Source: Streptomyces coeruleorubidus (GTDB lineage: Bacteria; Actinomycetota; Actinomycetes; Streptomycetales; Streptomycetaceae). Taken from it: a stretch of 64,000 bases of DNA. Within the stretch, counting starts at the first letter, position 1, and each line of letters starts with the position of its first letter. Below are positions 34,077 through 44,273 of this stretch, piece by piece. A program made the position numbers and the translations under genes. The DNA lies in assembly GCF_008705135.1 (NCBI RefSeq), contig NZ_CP023694.1, forward strand, positions 1,240,001 to 1,304,000, read 5' to 3'. The notes under the pieces were generated by a model. The model was not told the DNA's origin and ran no database searches. It saw only the letters and a list, made by a program, of their open reading frames with translations.

Positions 34077-35426
34077 ATGGCCACACAGACCACCGCCGAG
34101 CGCGCGCGGAAACCGCGCCGCGACGAACGCAGGGTCGTCAGCAACATCGTGCGCGGATCGATCGGCAACCTGATCGAGTGGTACGACTGGTACGCGTACA
34201 CCGCCTTCAGCGTCTACTTCGCTTCCGTCTTCTTCCCCTCCGGCGACCAGACCGCCCAACTGCTCAACACCGCCGCGGTGTTCGCCGTCGGCTTCCTGAT
34301 GCGGCCGATCGGCGGCTGGATCCTGGGCCGTTACGCCGACCGCCGTGGCCGCCGCGCGGCGCTGACGCTGTCGGTGACGCTCATGGCGGCCGGTTCGCTG
34401 ATCGTCGCGCTGACCCCGTCGTACGGCTCGATCGGGGTCGCCGCGCCCGTACTGCTGGTCACCGCGCGGCTGTTGCAGGGGCTCTCGGTGGGAGGTGAGT
34501 ACTCGACCTCCGCCACCTACATGTCCGAGGTGGCCTCGCCCGGCCGTCGCGGCTACTACTCCAGCTTCCAGTACGTCACCCTCATCGCCGGCCAGCTCAC
34601 GGCGCTCGGCCTGCAGATCGTCCTTCAGCAGGTGCTCAGCCCCGCGCAGATGGAGTCCTGGGGCTGGCGCATCGCGTTCGTCGTCGGCGCCGCCGGCGCG
34701 GTGGTCGTGCTGTGGCTGCGGCGCGGCATGGACGAGTCCGAGAGCTTCGAGCGCGCCGCGTCGGAGGGCGAGGAGGAGCAGAGCGGCCCGGCCCGCGGCA
34801 GCCTGCGACTGCTGCTGTCCTACCCGCGGCAGTGCCTGGTCGTCGTCGGGCTGACCATGGGCGGCACGCTGTTCTTCTACACGTACACGACCTACTTGCA
34901 GAAGTTCATGGTCAACACCAGCGGCATCGCCAAGCCGACGGCGGCCTGGATCAACTTCTTCGCGCTGCTCGTGTTCGTCGTGCTCCAGCCGGTCATGGGA
35001 CTGCTCTCCGACCGGGTGGGACGGCGTCCCCTGCTGATCGCGTTCGGGGTGCTGGGCACCGTGGTGGTGGTGCCCTCGCTCACCCTGCTGTCGCACACCA
35101 GCGACCCCGTGTACGCGTTCCTGCTCATGGTCGGGCCGCTGGCCGTCAGCTCCCTGTACACCTCGATCAGCGCGGTGGTGAAGGCCGAGCTGTTCCCGAC
35201 CTCGATCCGGGCGCTCGGCGTCGGCCTTCCGTACGCGCTGACCGTGGCCGTGTTCGGCGGGACCGCCGAGTACGTCGCCCTCTGGTTCAAGAACGCCGGA
35301 CACGAGAACTGGTACTTCTACTACGTCACCGCCTGTGTCCTGATCTCGCTGCTCGTCTACATTCGGATGCGCGAGACCTCCGAGGGGTCGCCCCTCGATG
35401 AGGGCGTTTCCGGGTCTCGCGGCTGA
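34077..35426 (+). CDS. kgtP: MHS-family MFS transporter, alpha-ketoglutarate permease-like
   Basis: The product is 449 residues with 12 predicted transmembrane helices. I chose ATG 34077 because AAGGGA lies 6 bases upstream. It matches the metabolite:H+ symporter family and follows E. coli KgtP closely: GNLIEWYDWY, FFPSGDQTAQLLNTA, GFLMRPIGGW, the RxGRR loop, ARLLQGLSVGGEYSTSATYM and SSFQYVTLIAGQLTALG. The likely substrate is alpha-ketoglutarate or a related dicarboxylate or tricarboxylate, taken up with protons. It is followed 21 bases later by a two-component system and an orphan binding protein, which suggests control by substrate sensing. Confidence 0.85.
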   Translation: MATQTTAERARKPRRDERRVVSNIVRGSIGNLIEWYDWYAYTAFSVYFASVFFPSGDQTAQLLNTAAVFAVGFLMRPIGGWILGRYADRRGRRAALTLSVTLMAAGSLIVALTPSYGSIGVAAPVLLVTARLLQGLSVGGEYSTSATYMSEVASPGRRGYYSSFQYVTLIAGQLTALGLQIVLQQVLSPAQMESWGWRIAFVVGAAGAVVVLWLRRGMDESESFERAASEGEEEQSGPARGSLRLLLSYPRQCLVVVGLTMGGTLFFYTYTTYLQKFMVNTSGIAKPTAAWINFFALLVFVVLQPVMGLLSDRVGRRPLLIAFGVLGTVVVVPSLTLLSHTSDPVYAFLLMVGPLAVSSLYTSISAVVKAELFPTSIRALGVGLPYALTVAVFGGTAEYVALWFKNAGHENWYFYYVTACVLISLLVYIRMRETSEGSPLDEGVSGSRG

Positions 35427-35447
35427 CGAGGCGGGAAGGAGGCGACC

Positions 35448-36107
35448 GTGCGGGTGCTGCTGGCCGAGGACGACGACGGTGTGGCGGGTGCGCTGACCGA
35501 GGCCCTGTACGACAACGGCCACCTGCCGGCCCGGGTGCGGCGCGGCGAGGACGTGCTCGCCCGTCACCGGCAGGCGGACCTGCTGCTGCTCGACCTCGGC
35601 CTGCCCGACCTGGACGGTCTGGAGGTGCTGCGCAAGCTGCGCGCGGTCAGCCCCCTGCCGGTGGTGGTGCTCACCGCGCGGGGCGACGAACGGTCGGTGG
35701 TGCGCGGCCTGCGGCTGGGCGCCGACGACTACCTGGTCAAGCCGGTCCGGCTGGCCGAGTTGCTGGCCCGGATCGAGGCCGTCACCCGCCGCGCCACGAC
35801 ACCCGCCGCCCCGGCGCCGCGCACCGTCCGCGTCGCCGACGTCGAGGTCGATCTCGACGCGCGCCGGGTGACGGTCGGCGGCGCGGAGGTGCGGCTGACC
35901 ACGAAGGAGTTCGAGGTCCTCGCCGCGCTGGCGGCCCGGGCCGGCACGGCGGTCAGCCGCCAGCAGCTCATGGACGAGGTGTGGGGCGACGCCTTCCTCG
36001 CCGTGTCCCGCTCGCTCGACGTGCACCTCACCCAGGTGCGGGCCAAGCTCGGCCGCCCCGAGGTGCTGACCACCATCCGCGGCTTCGGCTACCGCTTCGG
36101 CGACTGA
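35448..36107 (+). CDS. OmpR-family response regulator
   Basis: The product is 219 residues from GTG 35448, with a strong AAGGAGG before it. The receiver domain has the acidic pocket EDD near residues 7-9, phospho-acceptor Asp49, Thr76 and Lys98. The C-terminal winged-helix DNA-binding domain (about 125-219) ends in LTTIRGFGYRF, typical of OmpR/PhoB regulators. It lies between the KgtP-like permease and the sensor kinase. It probably binds the kgtP promoter region when phosphorylated by the next gene's product. Confidence 0.9.
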   Translation: MRVLLAEDDDGVAGALTEALYDNGHLPARVRRGEDVLARHRQADLLLLDLGLPDLDGLEVLRKLRAVSPLPVVVLTARGDERSVVRGLRLGADDYLVKPVRLAELLARIEAVTRRATTPAAPAPRTVRVADVEVDLDARRVTVGGAEVRLTTKEFEVLAALAARAGTAVSRQQLMDEVWGDAFLAVSRSLDVHLTQVRAKLGRPEVLTTIRGFGYRFGD

Positions 36108-36133
36108 GCCGGTTCTCACGGCAGGCCCTGTTC

Positions 36134-37525
36134 ATGCGCACCCGTGTCCTCACCGTGGTCCTGGCCTTCGCGGTCCTGGCCGTGGCCGGCTTCGCCGTCC
36201 CGCTGCTGGCCGTCACCGCCGCGCAGCGCACCCAGCAGCTCGTCGCGGCACGCACCGCCGACCTCGACCGTTTCGCCGGGCTGGCCGAGCAGGCCGCCGA
36301 GAGCGACGACACCGGCGCGCTCACCGCCGACGTGCGCCGCTACACCGAGCTGTACGGCGAGGCCGTCGTGGTCGTCGACGCCCGCCGCGCCCCGGTGGTG
36401 CAGACAGGCGGTCTGCGCGCCGCCGACCCGGCCGTCGCCCGGCTCGTCGACGCGGCGCTGCGCAACCAGCCCGTCCCGCCCGGGGGGACGCTGCAACCCT
36501 GGTCCCGGGCCGACCGGCTGCTCGCCCGCCCCGTGGGCACCGGGACCAGGGTGTCCGGCGCCGTGGTGCTGCGGGTCTCGGTGCGGGCCGCCGCGGACGA
36601 CATCGCCCTGCGCTGGGCGCTCGTCCTGGTCGGCGCCGGCCTGTTCGCCGTGGCGTGTGTGCTGCTCGCCCGCCGGGCCACGCAGTGGGTCGTACGGCCG
36701 CTGCACCGTCTCGACCGCGCGGTCGGCACGCTGGCCGCCGGTCTGCCGCCCGAGCACGCGCGGGCCGGCGGTCCGCCGGAGCTGCGCCAGCTCGCCACCG
36801 GCTTCAACCGCATGGCCGACGCGGTCACCACCGCTCTGGAACAGCAGCGCCGGCTCGTCGCCGACACCTCGCACCAGCTCCGCAACCCCCTGGCCGCCCT
36901 GCGGCTGCGGATCGACTCGCTCCAGCCCCACCTGCGCACCTCCGCCACCCGCACGTACAGCGGGGTGACGGCCGAACTCGAACGCATGGAGCACCTCCTC
37001 GACGACCTGCTCACGCTGGCGAACGCCGAGCACCGCGCCGGTGAGCTGGCCGTCACGGACGCGCGGGAATCTTGCTGCGACGCGACGGAGGTCGCCGCGG
37101 CCCAGGCCCGGCTGTGGCAGCCGGTGGCCGAACAGGCCTCGGTCCGCCTGGAGTTCGTCCCCGGCCCGGCCGTCCCCATGGCCTGCGCGGAGGGAGAGCT
37201 GGCCCAGGTGGCCGGCATCCTCTTCGACAACGCGATCAAGTACGCGGGGAGCGGCGCCCGCGTGGAGGCACGCTGCTTCATCGAGGGCGCGGACGCGGTG
37301 TTCGAGGTACAGGACGACGGACCGGGCCTGGACACCGGCGAACTCCCCCGGGCGGGCACCCGCTTCTGGCGCTCGGAACGCCACCGCGAGGTACGCGGCA
37401 GCGGCCTCGGCCTGGCGATCGCCGAGCGGCTGGTGGCCGGTCACGCCGGACACGTCCGGTTCACGGCGGCCGAACCGCACGGCCTGCGCGTCCGGGTCGT
37501 ACTCCCGAAGGGGCACATGCCATGA
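36134..37525 (+). CDS. Sensor histidine kinase
   Basis: The product is 463 residues with two transmembrane helices (about 5-30 and 160-181) flanking an extracytoplasmic sensor loop of about 125 residues. A HAMP linker runs from about 182 to 235. The phospho-acceptor His247 is in ADTSHQLRNPLAAL, and the HATPase domain carries N (DNAIKYAG), G1 (DDGPGLD) and G2 (GSGLGLAIAERL) boxes. It pairs with the adjacent response regulator. The stop overlaps the start of the TAXI binding protein (ATGA), so kinase and binding protein are co-translated, which suggests that the binding protein presents the ligand to this sensor. Confidence 0.9.
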   Translation: MRTRVLTVVLAFAVLAVAGFAVPLLAVTAAQRTQQLVAARTADLDRFAGLAEQAAESDDTGALTADVRRYTELYGEAVVVVDARRAPVVQTGGLRAADPAVARLVDAALRNQPVPPGGTLQPWSRADRLLARPVGTGTRVSGAVVLRVSVRAAADDIALRWALVLVGAGLFAVACVLLARRATQWVVRPLHRLDRAVGTLAAGLPPEHARAGGPPELRQLATGFNRMADAVTTALEQQRRLVADTSHQLRNPLAALRLRIDSLQPHLRTSATRTYSGVTAELERMEHLLDDLLTLANAEHRAGELAVTDARESCCDATEVAAAQARLWQPVAEQASVRLEFVPGPAVPMACAEGELAQVAGILFDNAIKYAGSGARVEARCFIEGADAVFEVQDDGPGLDTGELPRAGTRFWRSERHREVRGSGLGLAIAERLVAGHAGHVRFTAAEPHGLRVRVVLPKGHMP

Positions 37526-38526
37526 CCGGTCCCGCCCGCCCCACGCCCCGCCGCACCGTCCTGCGCGCCACACTCGGCGCGGCGGGCGCCGGCCTGCTCG
37601 CGGGCTCCGCGACGGCGGACGCGCGGCGCCCGGGCAGCGGCCCGGAGGGGGACCTGCGGATCGCGACCGGCGAGCCCGACGGGTTCTACGCGGCCTTCGG
37701 CCGACTGCTCGCCGCCCAGGTCACGGCCGCCTACCCTCGGTTGTCCTGCCAGGTGGTCAACAGCGAGGGCAGCGTGGCCAACGTACGGCTGCTCCAGGCC
37801 CGCCGGGCCGAGGTGGCGCCGGCCCTGTCGGACATCGCGTGGGCGGCGTACGGCGGCACCGCGCCGTTCGACCGCCGCGTCCCGCTGCGTGCGATCGGCA
37901 GGGTCTACGAGAACTACGTCCAGCTGGCCGTGCGCTCCGGGGCGCCCCTCCACACCGTGGCCGACTTGGCGGGCCGCACCGTCTCGCTGGGCGCGCCCGC
38001 GTCCGGCGGTGCCGTGCTCGGCGACCGTCTGCTGCGGGCCGCGGGCCTGACCCCTGGCACCGACGTACAGGTCCGGCATCTGCTGATGCCGCAGGCGGCC
38101 CGCGCGATGCGGTCCGGCACGATCGACGCCCTGCTGGTCGCGGGGGGTGTCCCGCTCCCCGTGCTGTCCGGGCTCGACGCCCGCCCCGGCATCCGTCTGC
38201 TGCCCCTGTCCGGCCTGCTGCCCCGGCTGCGGGCCGGTCTCGGCCCGGCGGGATCGGGTCTTGAGGCGGTGACGGTGCCGGCCGGGGCGTACGGGCGCAA
38301 CCCCGAAGTCCCCACCATCGGCGTCGCCAACCTCCTGCTCTGCCGCCCCGATCTCCCCGTCCCCGTCGCCGCGGCCCTCACCCACGTCCTGGTCCGCCGG
38401 GCCGGCCGCCTCGTCCCCGCCCCGGCCCTCGGCACCCAGTTCCTCGACGCCCGCAGCCTGATCTCCACGGGCGCCGTCCCCCTGCATCCGGGGGCGGTCG
38501 CCGCCTATCGCGAACTGCACGGCTGA
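37522..38526 (+). CDS. TAXI-family (TRAP-associated) extracytoplasmic solute receptor
   Basis: The product is 334 residues with a twin-arginine-like signal (PRRTVLRATLGAAGAGLLAG). The TAXI receptor fold follows, with RIATGEPDGFYAAFGRLLA near the start (family GTGGTGGVYYP position) and LAGRTVSLGAPASGG in the middle. TAXI receptors normally work with a fused DctQM permease, and none is encoded here. Start overlap with the sensor kinase and proximity to KgtP suggest a sensing role, as in other binding-protein-assisted two-component systems for carboxylates. The ligand is not readable from the sequence. Confidence 0.8.
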   Translation: MTGPARPTPRRTVLRATLGAAGAGLLAGSATADARRPGSGPEGDLRIATGEPDGFYAAFGRLLAAQVTAAYPRLSCQVVNSEGSVANVRLLQARRAEVAPALSDIAWAAYGGTAPFDRRVPLRAIGRVYENYVQLAVRSGAPLHTVADLAGRTVSLGAPASGGAVLGDRLLRAAGLTPGTDVQVRHLLMPQAARAMRSGTIDALLVAGGVPLPVLSGLDARPGIRLLPLSGLLPRLRAGLGPAGSGLEAVTVPAGAYGRNPEVPTIGVANLLLCRPDLPVPVAAALTHVLVRRAGRLVPAPALGTQFLDARSLISTGAVPLHPGAVAAYRELHG

Positions 38527-38583
38527 CGACGCCGCTGCGCCGCAGTCCGGCGCCCGGTGCTCGTGACGGCTAGGATCCCGGCC

Positions 38584-39528
38584 ATGGCCATGACCATGAA
38601 CGACGTGGACCGGTTCGAGGCTGCCAGGCCCCGCCTGGAGGCCATCGCCTACCGCCTCCTCGGTTCCGCGAGCGAGGCCGAGGACGCCGTGCAGGAGACC
38701 TTCCTGCGCTGGCAGGCCGCCGATGTCGACCACATCGAGGTCCCGGAGGCCTGGCTGACGAAGGTGCTCACCAACCTGTGCCTCAACCAGCTCACCTCGG
38801 CCCGCGCGCGGCGGGAGACCTACGTGGGCCAGTGGCTCCCCGAGCCGGTGCTCGCCGGGGACCCCATGCTCGGCCCTGCCGACACCGCCGAACAGCGCGA
38901 ATCGGTCTCGTTCGCGGTCCTCGCCCTGCTGGAGCGCCTCACCCCGAACGAGCGGGCGGTGTACGTCCTGCGGGAGGCGTTCGACTACCCGCACCGGGAG
39001 ATCGCCGAGATCCTCGACATCACCGAGGCCGCCAGCCAGCAGATCCTCCACCGCGCCAAGAAACACGTCGCGCAGGGCAAGGCCCGCACCGAGGTCGACG
39101 AGGACGCCGCCCGGCGGATCGTCGACGAGTTCCTCGCGGCCGCCACCAGCGGCCGGACCGAGCCGCTGGTGCGGCTGCTCACCCAGGACGCCATCGCGGT
39201 CGGCGACGGCGGCGGGAAGGTCCCGGCCCGCGCCAGGGCGTTCGAGGGTGCCCTCGCGGTCGCGAAGTTCATGCGGGGATTGTTCAAACCCAGCAAGGCC
39301 AAGCGCGACCTGGTCGGGGGCTCACCCGACGTCTACGCGACGACCGCCAACGGCGGCCCGGCCCTGGTGGTGGTCCTCGACGGGCGGGTCATCGGCGTCA
39401 TGTGCCTGGAGGTCACCCCCGACGGCATCGCCGCGTTCCGCAACCAGGTCAACCCCGACAAGCTCGAACGCGTGACCAGGCGATGGGCGGCCACCGACCA
39501 CGGCGATCCCCTGCTCAGGGTCTTCTGA
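38584..39528 (+). CDS. ECF41-group RNA polymerase sigma factor with SnoaL-like C-terminal domain
   Basis: The product is 314 residues from ATG 38584; ATGs at 38590 and 38596 are alternatives. Sigma regions 2 and 4 occupy about 8-160. The linker holds the ECF41 signature YVGQWLPEP (80-88). The C-terminal SnoaL-like domain carries DGGGK (208-212) and NPDKL (290-294), the motifs known to control ECF41 activity from within the protein, replacing a separate anti-sigma factor. ECF41 factors usually sit beside a gene for a carboxymuconolactone decarboxylase, an oxidoreductase or an epimerase. Here the next gene is an oxidoreductase, its likely target. Confidence 0.92.
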   Translation: MAMTMNDVDRFEAARPRLEAIAYRLLGSASEAEDAVQETFLRWQAADVDHIEVPEAWLTKVLTNLCLNQLTSARARRETYVGQWLPEPVLAGDPMLGPADTAEQRESVSFAVLALLERLTPNERAVYVLREAFDYPHREIAEILDITEAASQQILHRAKKHVAQGKARTEVDEDAARRIVDEFLAAATSGRTEPLVRLLTQDAIAVGDGGGKVPARARAFEGALAVAKFMRGLFKPSKAKRDLVGGSPDVYATTANGGPALVVVLDGRVIGVMCLEVTPDGIAAFRNQVNPDKLERVTRRWAATDHGDPLLRVF

Positions 39529-39568
39529 CCCAGCCGACCGTGATGTGACGTGCTTCACACCGCGTTCC

Positions 39569-39594
39569 TGTCAGGAAACGGCGGGCTGCCCGGT
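39569..39594 (+). promoter_or_regulatory. Possible ECF41-type promoter upstream of the oxidoreductase
   Basis: TGTCAGG (39569-39575) is followed 15 bases later by CGGT (39591-39594). The published ECF41 consensus is TGTCACA with CGTC about 16 bases on, so both halves match only partly. It lies 38 bases before the oxidoreductase start. Confidence 0.3.
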
Positions 39595-39631
39595 TCAAGG
39601 GGCGAATCCCGCTCGAGACAGGAGTCCGGAA

Positions 39632-40843
39632 ATGCAGCACCGCATCGTCGTCCTCGGAGCCGGCTACACCGGAGCCATCGCCGCTGGCCGCCTCGCCAGG
39701 CGGCTGTACCGCGAAGACGTCGCCATCACCCTCGTCAACGCCGAACCCGACTTCGCCGAGCGCGTCCGGATGCACCAGCTCGCGGCCGGCCAGGACCTCA
39801 GGTCCCTGCCCCTCAGCGAGATGTTCGCGGGCACCGGCGTGGAACTGAAGCTCGCGAAGGTCACCGGCGTCGACGTCGACCGCAGGACCGTCGCCGTCGT
39901 CGACGCGGACGGCCCCGGGGAGCCGGAGACCGAGGAGCTGGAGTACGACACCCTCGTGTACGCCCTCGGCAGCGGCTGGAACGACCAGGGCGTCCCCGGC
40001 GCCGCGGAGCACGCCCACCAGATCGCCGGCCGCCCCGGCGCACTGCGGTTGCGCGAGCGCCTGGCCCGCCTGGACGCCGGAGAGTCCGTGGTCGTGGTCG
40101 GCGGCGGACTCACGGGCCTGGAGGCCGCGACCGAGATCGCCGAGGCCCGCCCGGACCTCGACGTCGCCCTGGCCGCCCGCGGCGGGCTCGGCGACTGGCT
40201 CTCGCCCAAGGGCCGCCGGCATCTGCGGAAGGTGTTCGACAAGCTCGGCATCACCGTCCACGAGCACACCGCCGTCACCGGCGTCGAGGCCGACCGGGTC
40301 ACCACCGCCGACGGCGGGACGATCCCCGCCGCGGTCACCCTGTGGACCACCGGCTTCGCCGTCCACCCGATCGCCGAGGCCACCACCCTGGACGTCACCG
40401 ACACCGGCCGGATCGTGGTCGACGGGACCATGCGCTCGGTCTCGCACCCGGACGTGTACGCCATCGGCGACGCGGCCCTGGCCATGGGCCCCGGCGACAA
40501 GCCGCTGCGGATGTCGTGCGCCTCCGGCACCCCCATGGCATGGCAGGCCGCCGACGCCATCGCGGCCCGCCTGACCGGCGGCAAGCTCCCGAACGCGCCG
40601 CTGCGTTACTTCAACCAGTGCATCTCGCTGGGCCGCAGGGAAGGCCTGATCCAGTACGTCACCGCCGACGACCGCGCTGTCCGGGCGGCCCTGACGGGCC
40701 GGTTCGCCGCCGTCTACAAGGAACTGGTCTGCAAGGGCGCGGCCTGGGGCGTCACCAACCCGACTCTCGGCCTGCCGACCCGCCGCCGCCACGTCGTACG
40801 GCAGCCGGCCCGTGCGGGCTCGCCGGTCAGGACAGCGGCCTGA
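39632..40843 (+). CDS. FAD-dependent pyridine nucleotide-disulfide-type oxidoreductase (NDH-2-like)
   Basis: The product is 403 residues with AGGAG eight bases before the ATG. It has the FAD dinucleotide-binding loop VVLGAGYTGAIAA, the second NAD(P)H loop VVVGGGLTGLEAATEIAEA, and the late FAD segment DVYAIGDAALA. This is the architecture of NADH dehydrogenase type 2 and related quinone or ferredoxin reductases. No transmembrane helix or redox disulfide CxxxxC is seen. Because it follows the ECF41 sigma gene by 103 bases it is the probable partner oxidoreductase of that sigma factor. The electron acceptor is unknown. Confidence 0.85.
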   Translation: MQHRIVVLGAGYTGAIAAGRLARRLYREDVAITLVNAEPDFAERVRMHQLAAGQDLRSLPLSEMFAGTGVELKLAKVTGVDVDRRTVAVVDADGPGEPETEELEYDTLVYALGSGWNDQGVPGAAEHAHQIAGRPGALRLRERLARLDAGESVVVVGGGLTGLEAATEIAEARPDLDVALAARGGLGDWLSPKGRRHLRKVFDKLGITVHEHTAVTGVEADRVTTADGGTIPAAVTLWTTGFAVHPIAEATTLDVTDTGRIVVDGTMRSVSHPDVYAIGDAALAMGPGDKPLRMSCASGTPMAWQAADAIAARLTGGKLPNAPLRYFNQCISLGRREGLIQYVTADDRAVRAALTGRFAAVYKELVCKGAAWGVTNPTLGLPTRRRHVVRQPARAGSPVRTAA

Positions 40844-40871
40844 CTCGCACGGCGGCCGTCCCGGTCCTTCC

Positions 40872-42083
40872 TCAGCCCCGCATCCCGAACAGGAAACGCG
40901 TCACCCGCGTCCTGCGTACCAGCAGCTCGTACGCCGCGACCGTCAGGGCGAGGGAGATCGTCACCAGCACCACGTACGCGACCGGAATCGGCGCCGCCCA
41001 GCCCACCACGAAGTACGCGACGGCGACGACGATCGGCTGGTGGAGGACGTACAGTGGAAGTACGGCGGCGGCGAGGTACCCGTAGACGCGCTGACGCGTC
41101 GTCGGAGCCGTCGGAGCCCGGGCCCCTGACGGCTGTTGGCGGGGGCGGTCGAGGAGGCCCGGGATCGCGACCACCAGGCACCAGCCGGCCGCCCCGAACA
41201 GGGCCCGGGAGACGACGGCTGGCGGGGTCGTGTCCGTGAAGGGGTCGTCGCCCGTGGTGAAGCCCGGGGCGGCCGCCACGAACAGGAGAGCGCCGAGACA
41301 GGCCGCGGGGCGTGCGTCGCGACGCATGACGGTACGGAAGCGGGTGTCGGTGGCGAGGGCGAAGCCGGCGGCGAAGAAGAGAAGGTACGACCAGCGGTGC
41401 CAGCCCGCGTAGTCCTCCTCCATGCCGGCGAAGGCGCAGATCGCGGCGAAGGCGAGGGCCGGGAGGAGGACGACGCCTCGTCGGCGCAGGGTCACGGCCG
41501 CCACGCGGTCGGCGAGCCGGCGGCAGGGCTCGTGGGGCAGGAAGTGGTGGAGAGGAGCCAGCATCAGGGAGAACGTCAGCAGGAGTACGACGAACCAGAG
41601 ATGTCCGGTCTCGAAGTACTCACCCTGGACGAGGAAGGGCACCTCGTCTAACTCCAGGTGCACGTCGAAGAAGCGCGGCAGGAAACCGGCGTACGACTCG
41701 TCGTAGTGGGGGTCGGACGAGCGTTGCCGTAGCCACTGCGGCAGCGGGTTCAGAAGGAGGGTCGCGAGGAGCAGCGGGACGCCCAACCGGAGCAAGCGCT
41801 CCTTGGTGAAGGTGCCCGCACCACGACGCCGCAGCGAGTGCCAGGCACCCAGGCCGGAGATCAGGAACAGCAGCGGCATCGCCCAGACGACCCCGAACCC
41901 GGCGATGACCGTGATGGCTTCGGTGGTCTCGGCGTTCGTGACGTAGAAGTCGCCCTCGGTCGCGAACACCAGCGCGGAGTGGAAGAAGACCAGTCCGACG
42001 ACCACCAGCATCCGCATCGCGTCCAACTCCGGCCGCCGGCGCTCCGGTAACGCCGCCTGCGGTGACTCCGTACGCGTCGCCAT
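40872..42083 (-). CDS. Acyltransferase 3 family membrane protein
   Basis: The product is 403 residues with GGGGGAGGA upstream of the ATG at 42083. It has about ten transmembrane helices. The N-terminal region reads RPELDAMRMLVVVGLVFFHS, with the conserved His in helix 1 that the family uses for acyl transfer, followed later by FLISGLGAWHSLRRR. Members add acetyl or other acyl groups to surface glycans, lipids or antibiotics. It stands alone between the oxidoreductase (convergent) and the tsr terminator. The target cannot be inferred; surface polysaccharide is possible given the large locus in this window. Confidence 0.8.
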   Translation of the reverse strand: MATRTESPQAALPERRRPELDAMRMLVVVGLVFFHSALVFATEGDFYVTNAETTEAITVIAGFGVVWAMPLLFLISGLGAWHSLRRRGAGTFTKERLLRLGVPLLLATLLLNPLPQWLRQRSSDPHYDESYAGFLPRFFDVHLELDEVPFLVQGEYFETGHLWFVVLLLTFSLMLAPLHHFLPHEPCRRLADRVAAVTLRRRGVVLLPALAFAAICAFAGMEEDYAGWHRWSYLLFFAAGFALATDTRFRTVMRRDARPAACLGALLFVAAAPGFTTGDDPFTDTTPPAVVSRALFGAAGWCLVVAIPGLLDRPRQQPSGARAPTAPTTRQRVYGYLAAAVLPLYVLHQPIVVAVAYFVVGWAAPIPVAYVVLVTISLALTVAAYELLVRRTRVTRFLFGMRG

Positions 42084-42202
42084 ACCGCTTCCTCCCCCGA
42101 CTCGCACTGCGTTCCCACAGTGTTGGACGGGTGGCCGTCGAGGGCCATACCCTCGCGGACTCCGAGGGGGGTTACCGGGGGGCGCGACAGTTGACCTCGA
42201 TA

Positions 42203-42245
42203 TGTCAGTGGTGATCGTTGCCGCATGAGGTGATCATCACTGACA
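42203..42245 (-). terminator. Hairpin terminator of the thiostrepton-resistance gene
   Basis: TGTCAGTGGTGATC (42203-42216) pairs with GATCATCACTGACA (42232-42245) in 13 of 14 positions around a 15-base loop. It begins 7 bases beyond the tsr stop codon. There is no long U tract, which is usual in Streptomyces. A closely similar hairpin follows tsr of S. azureus as I remember it. Confidence 0.75.
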
Positions 42246-42252
42246 AAGGCGC

Positions 42253-44269
<2,017 letters not shown>

Positions 44270-44273
<4 letters not shown>

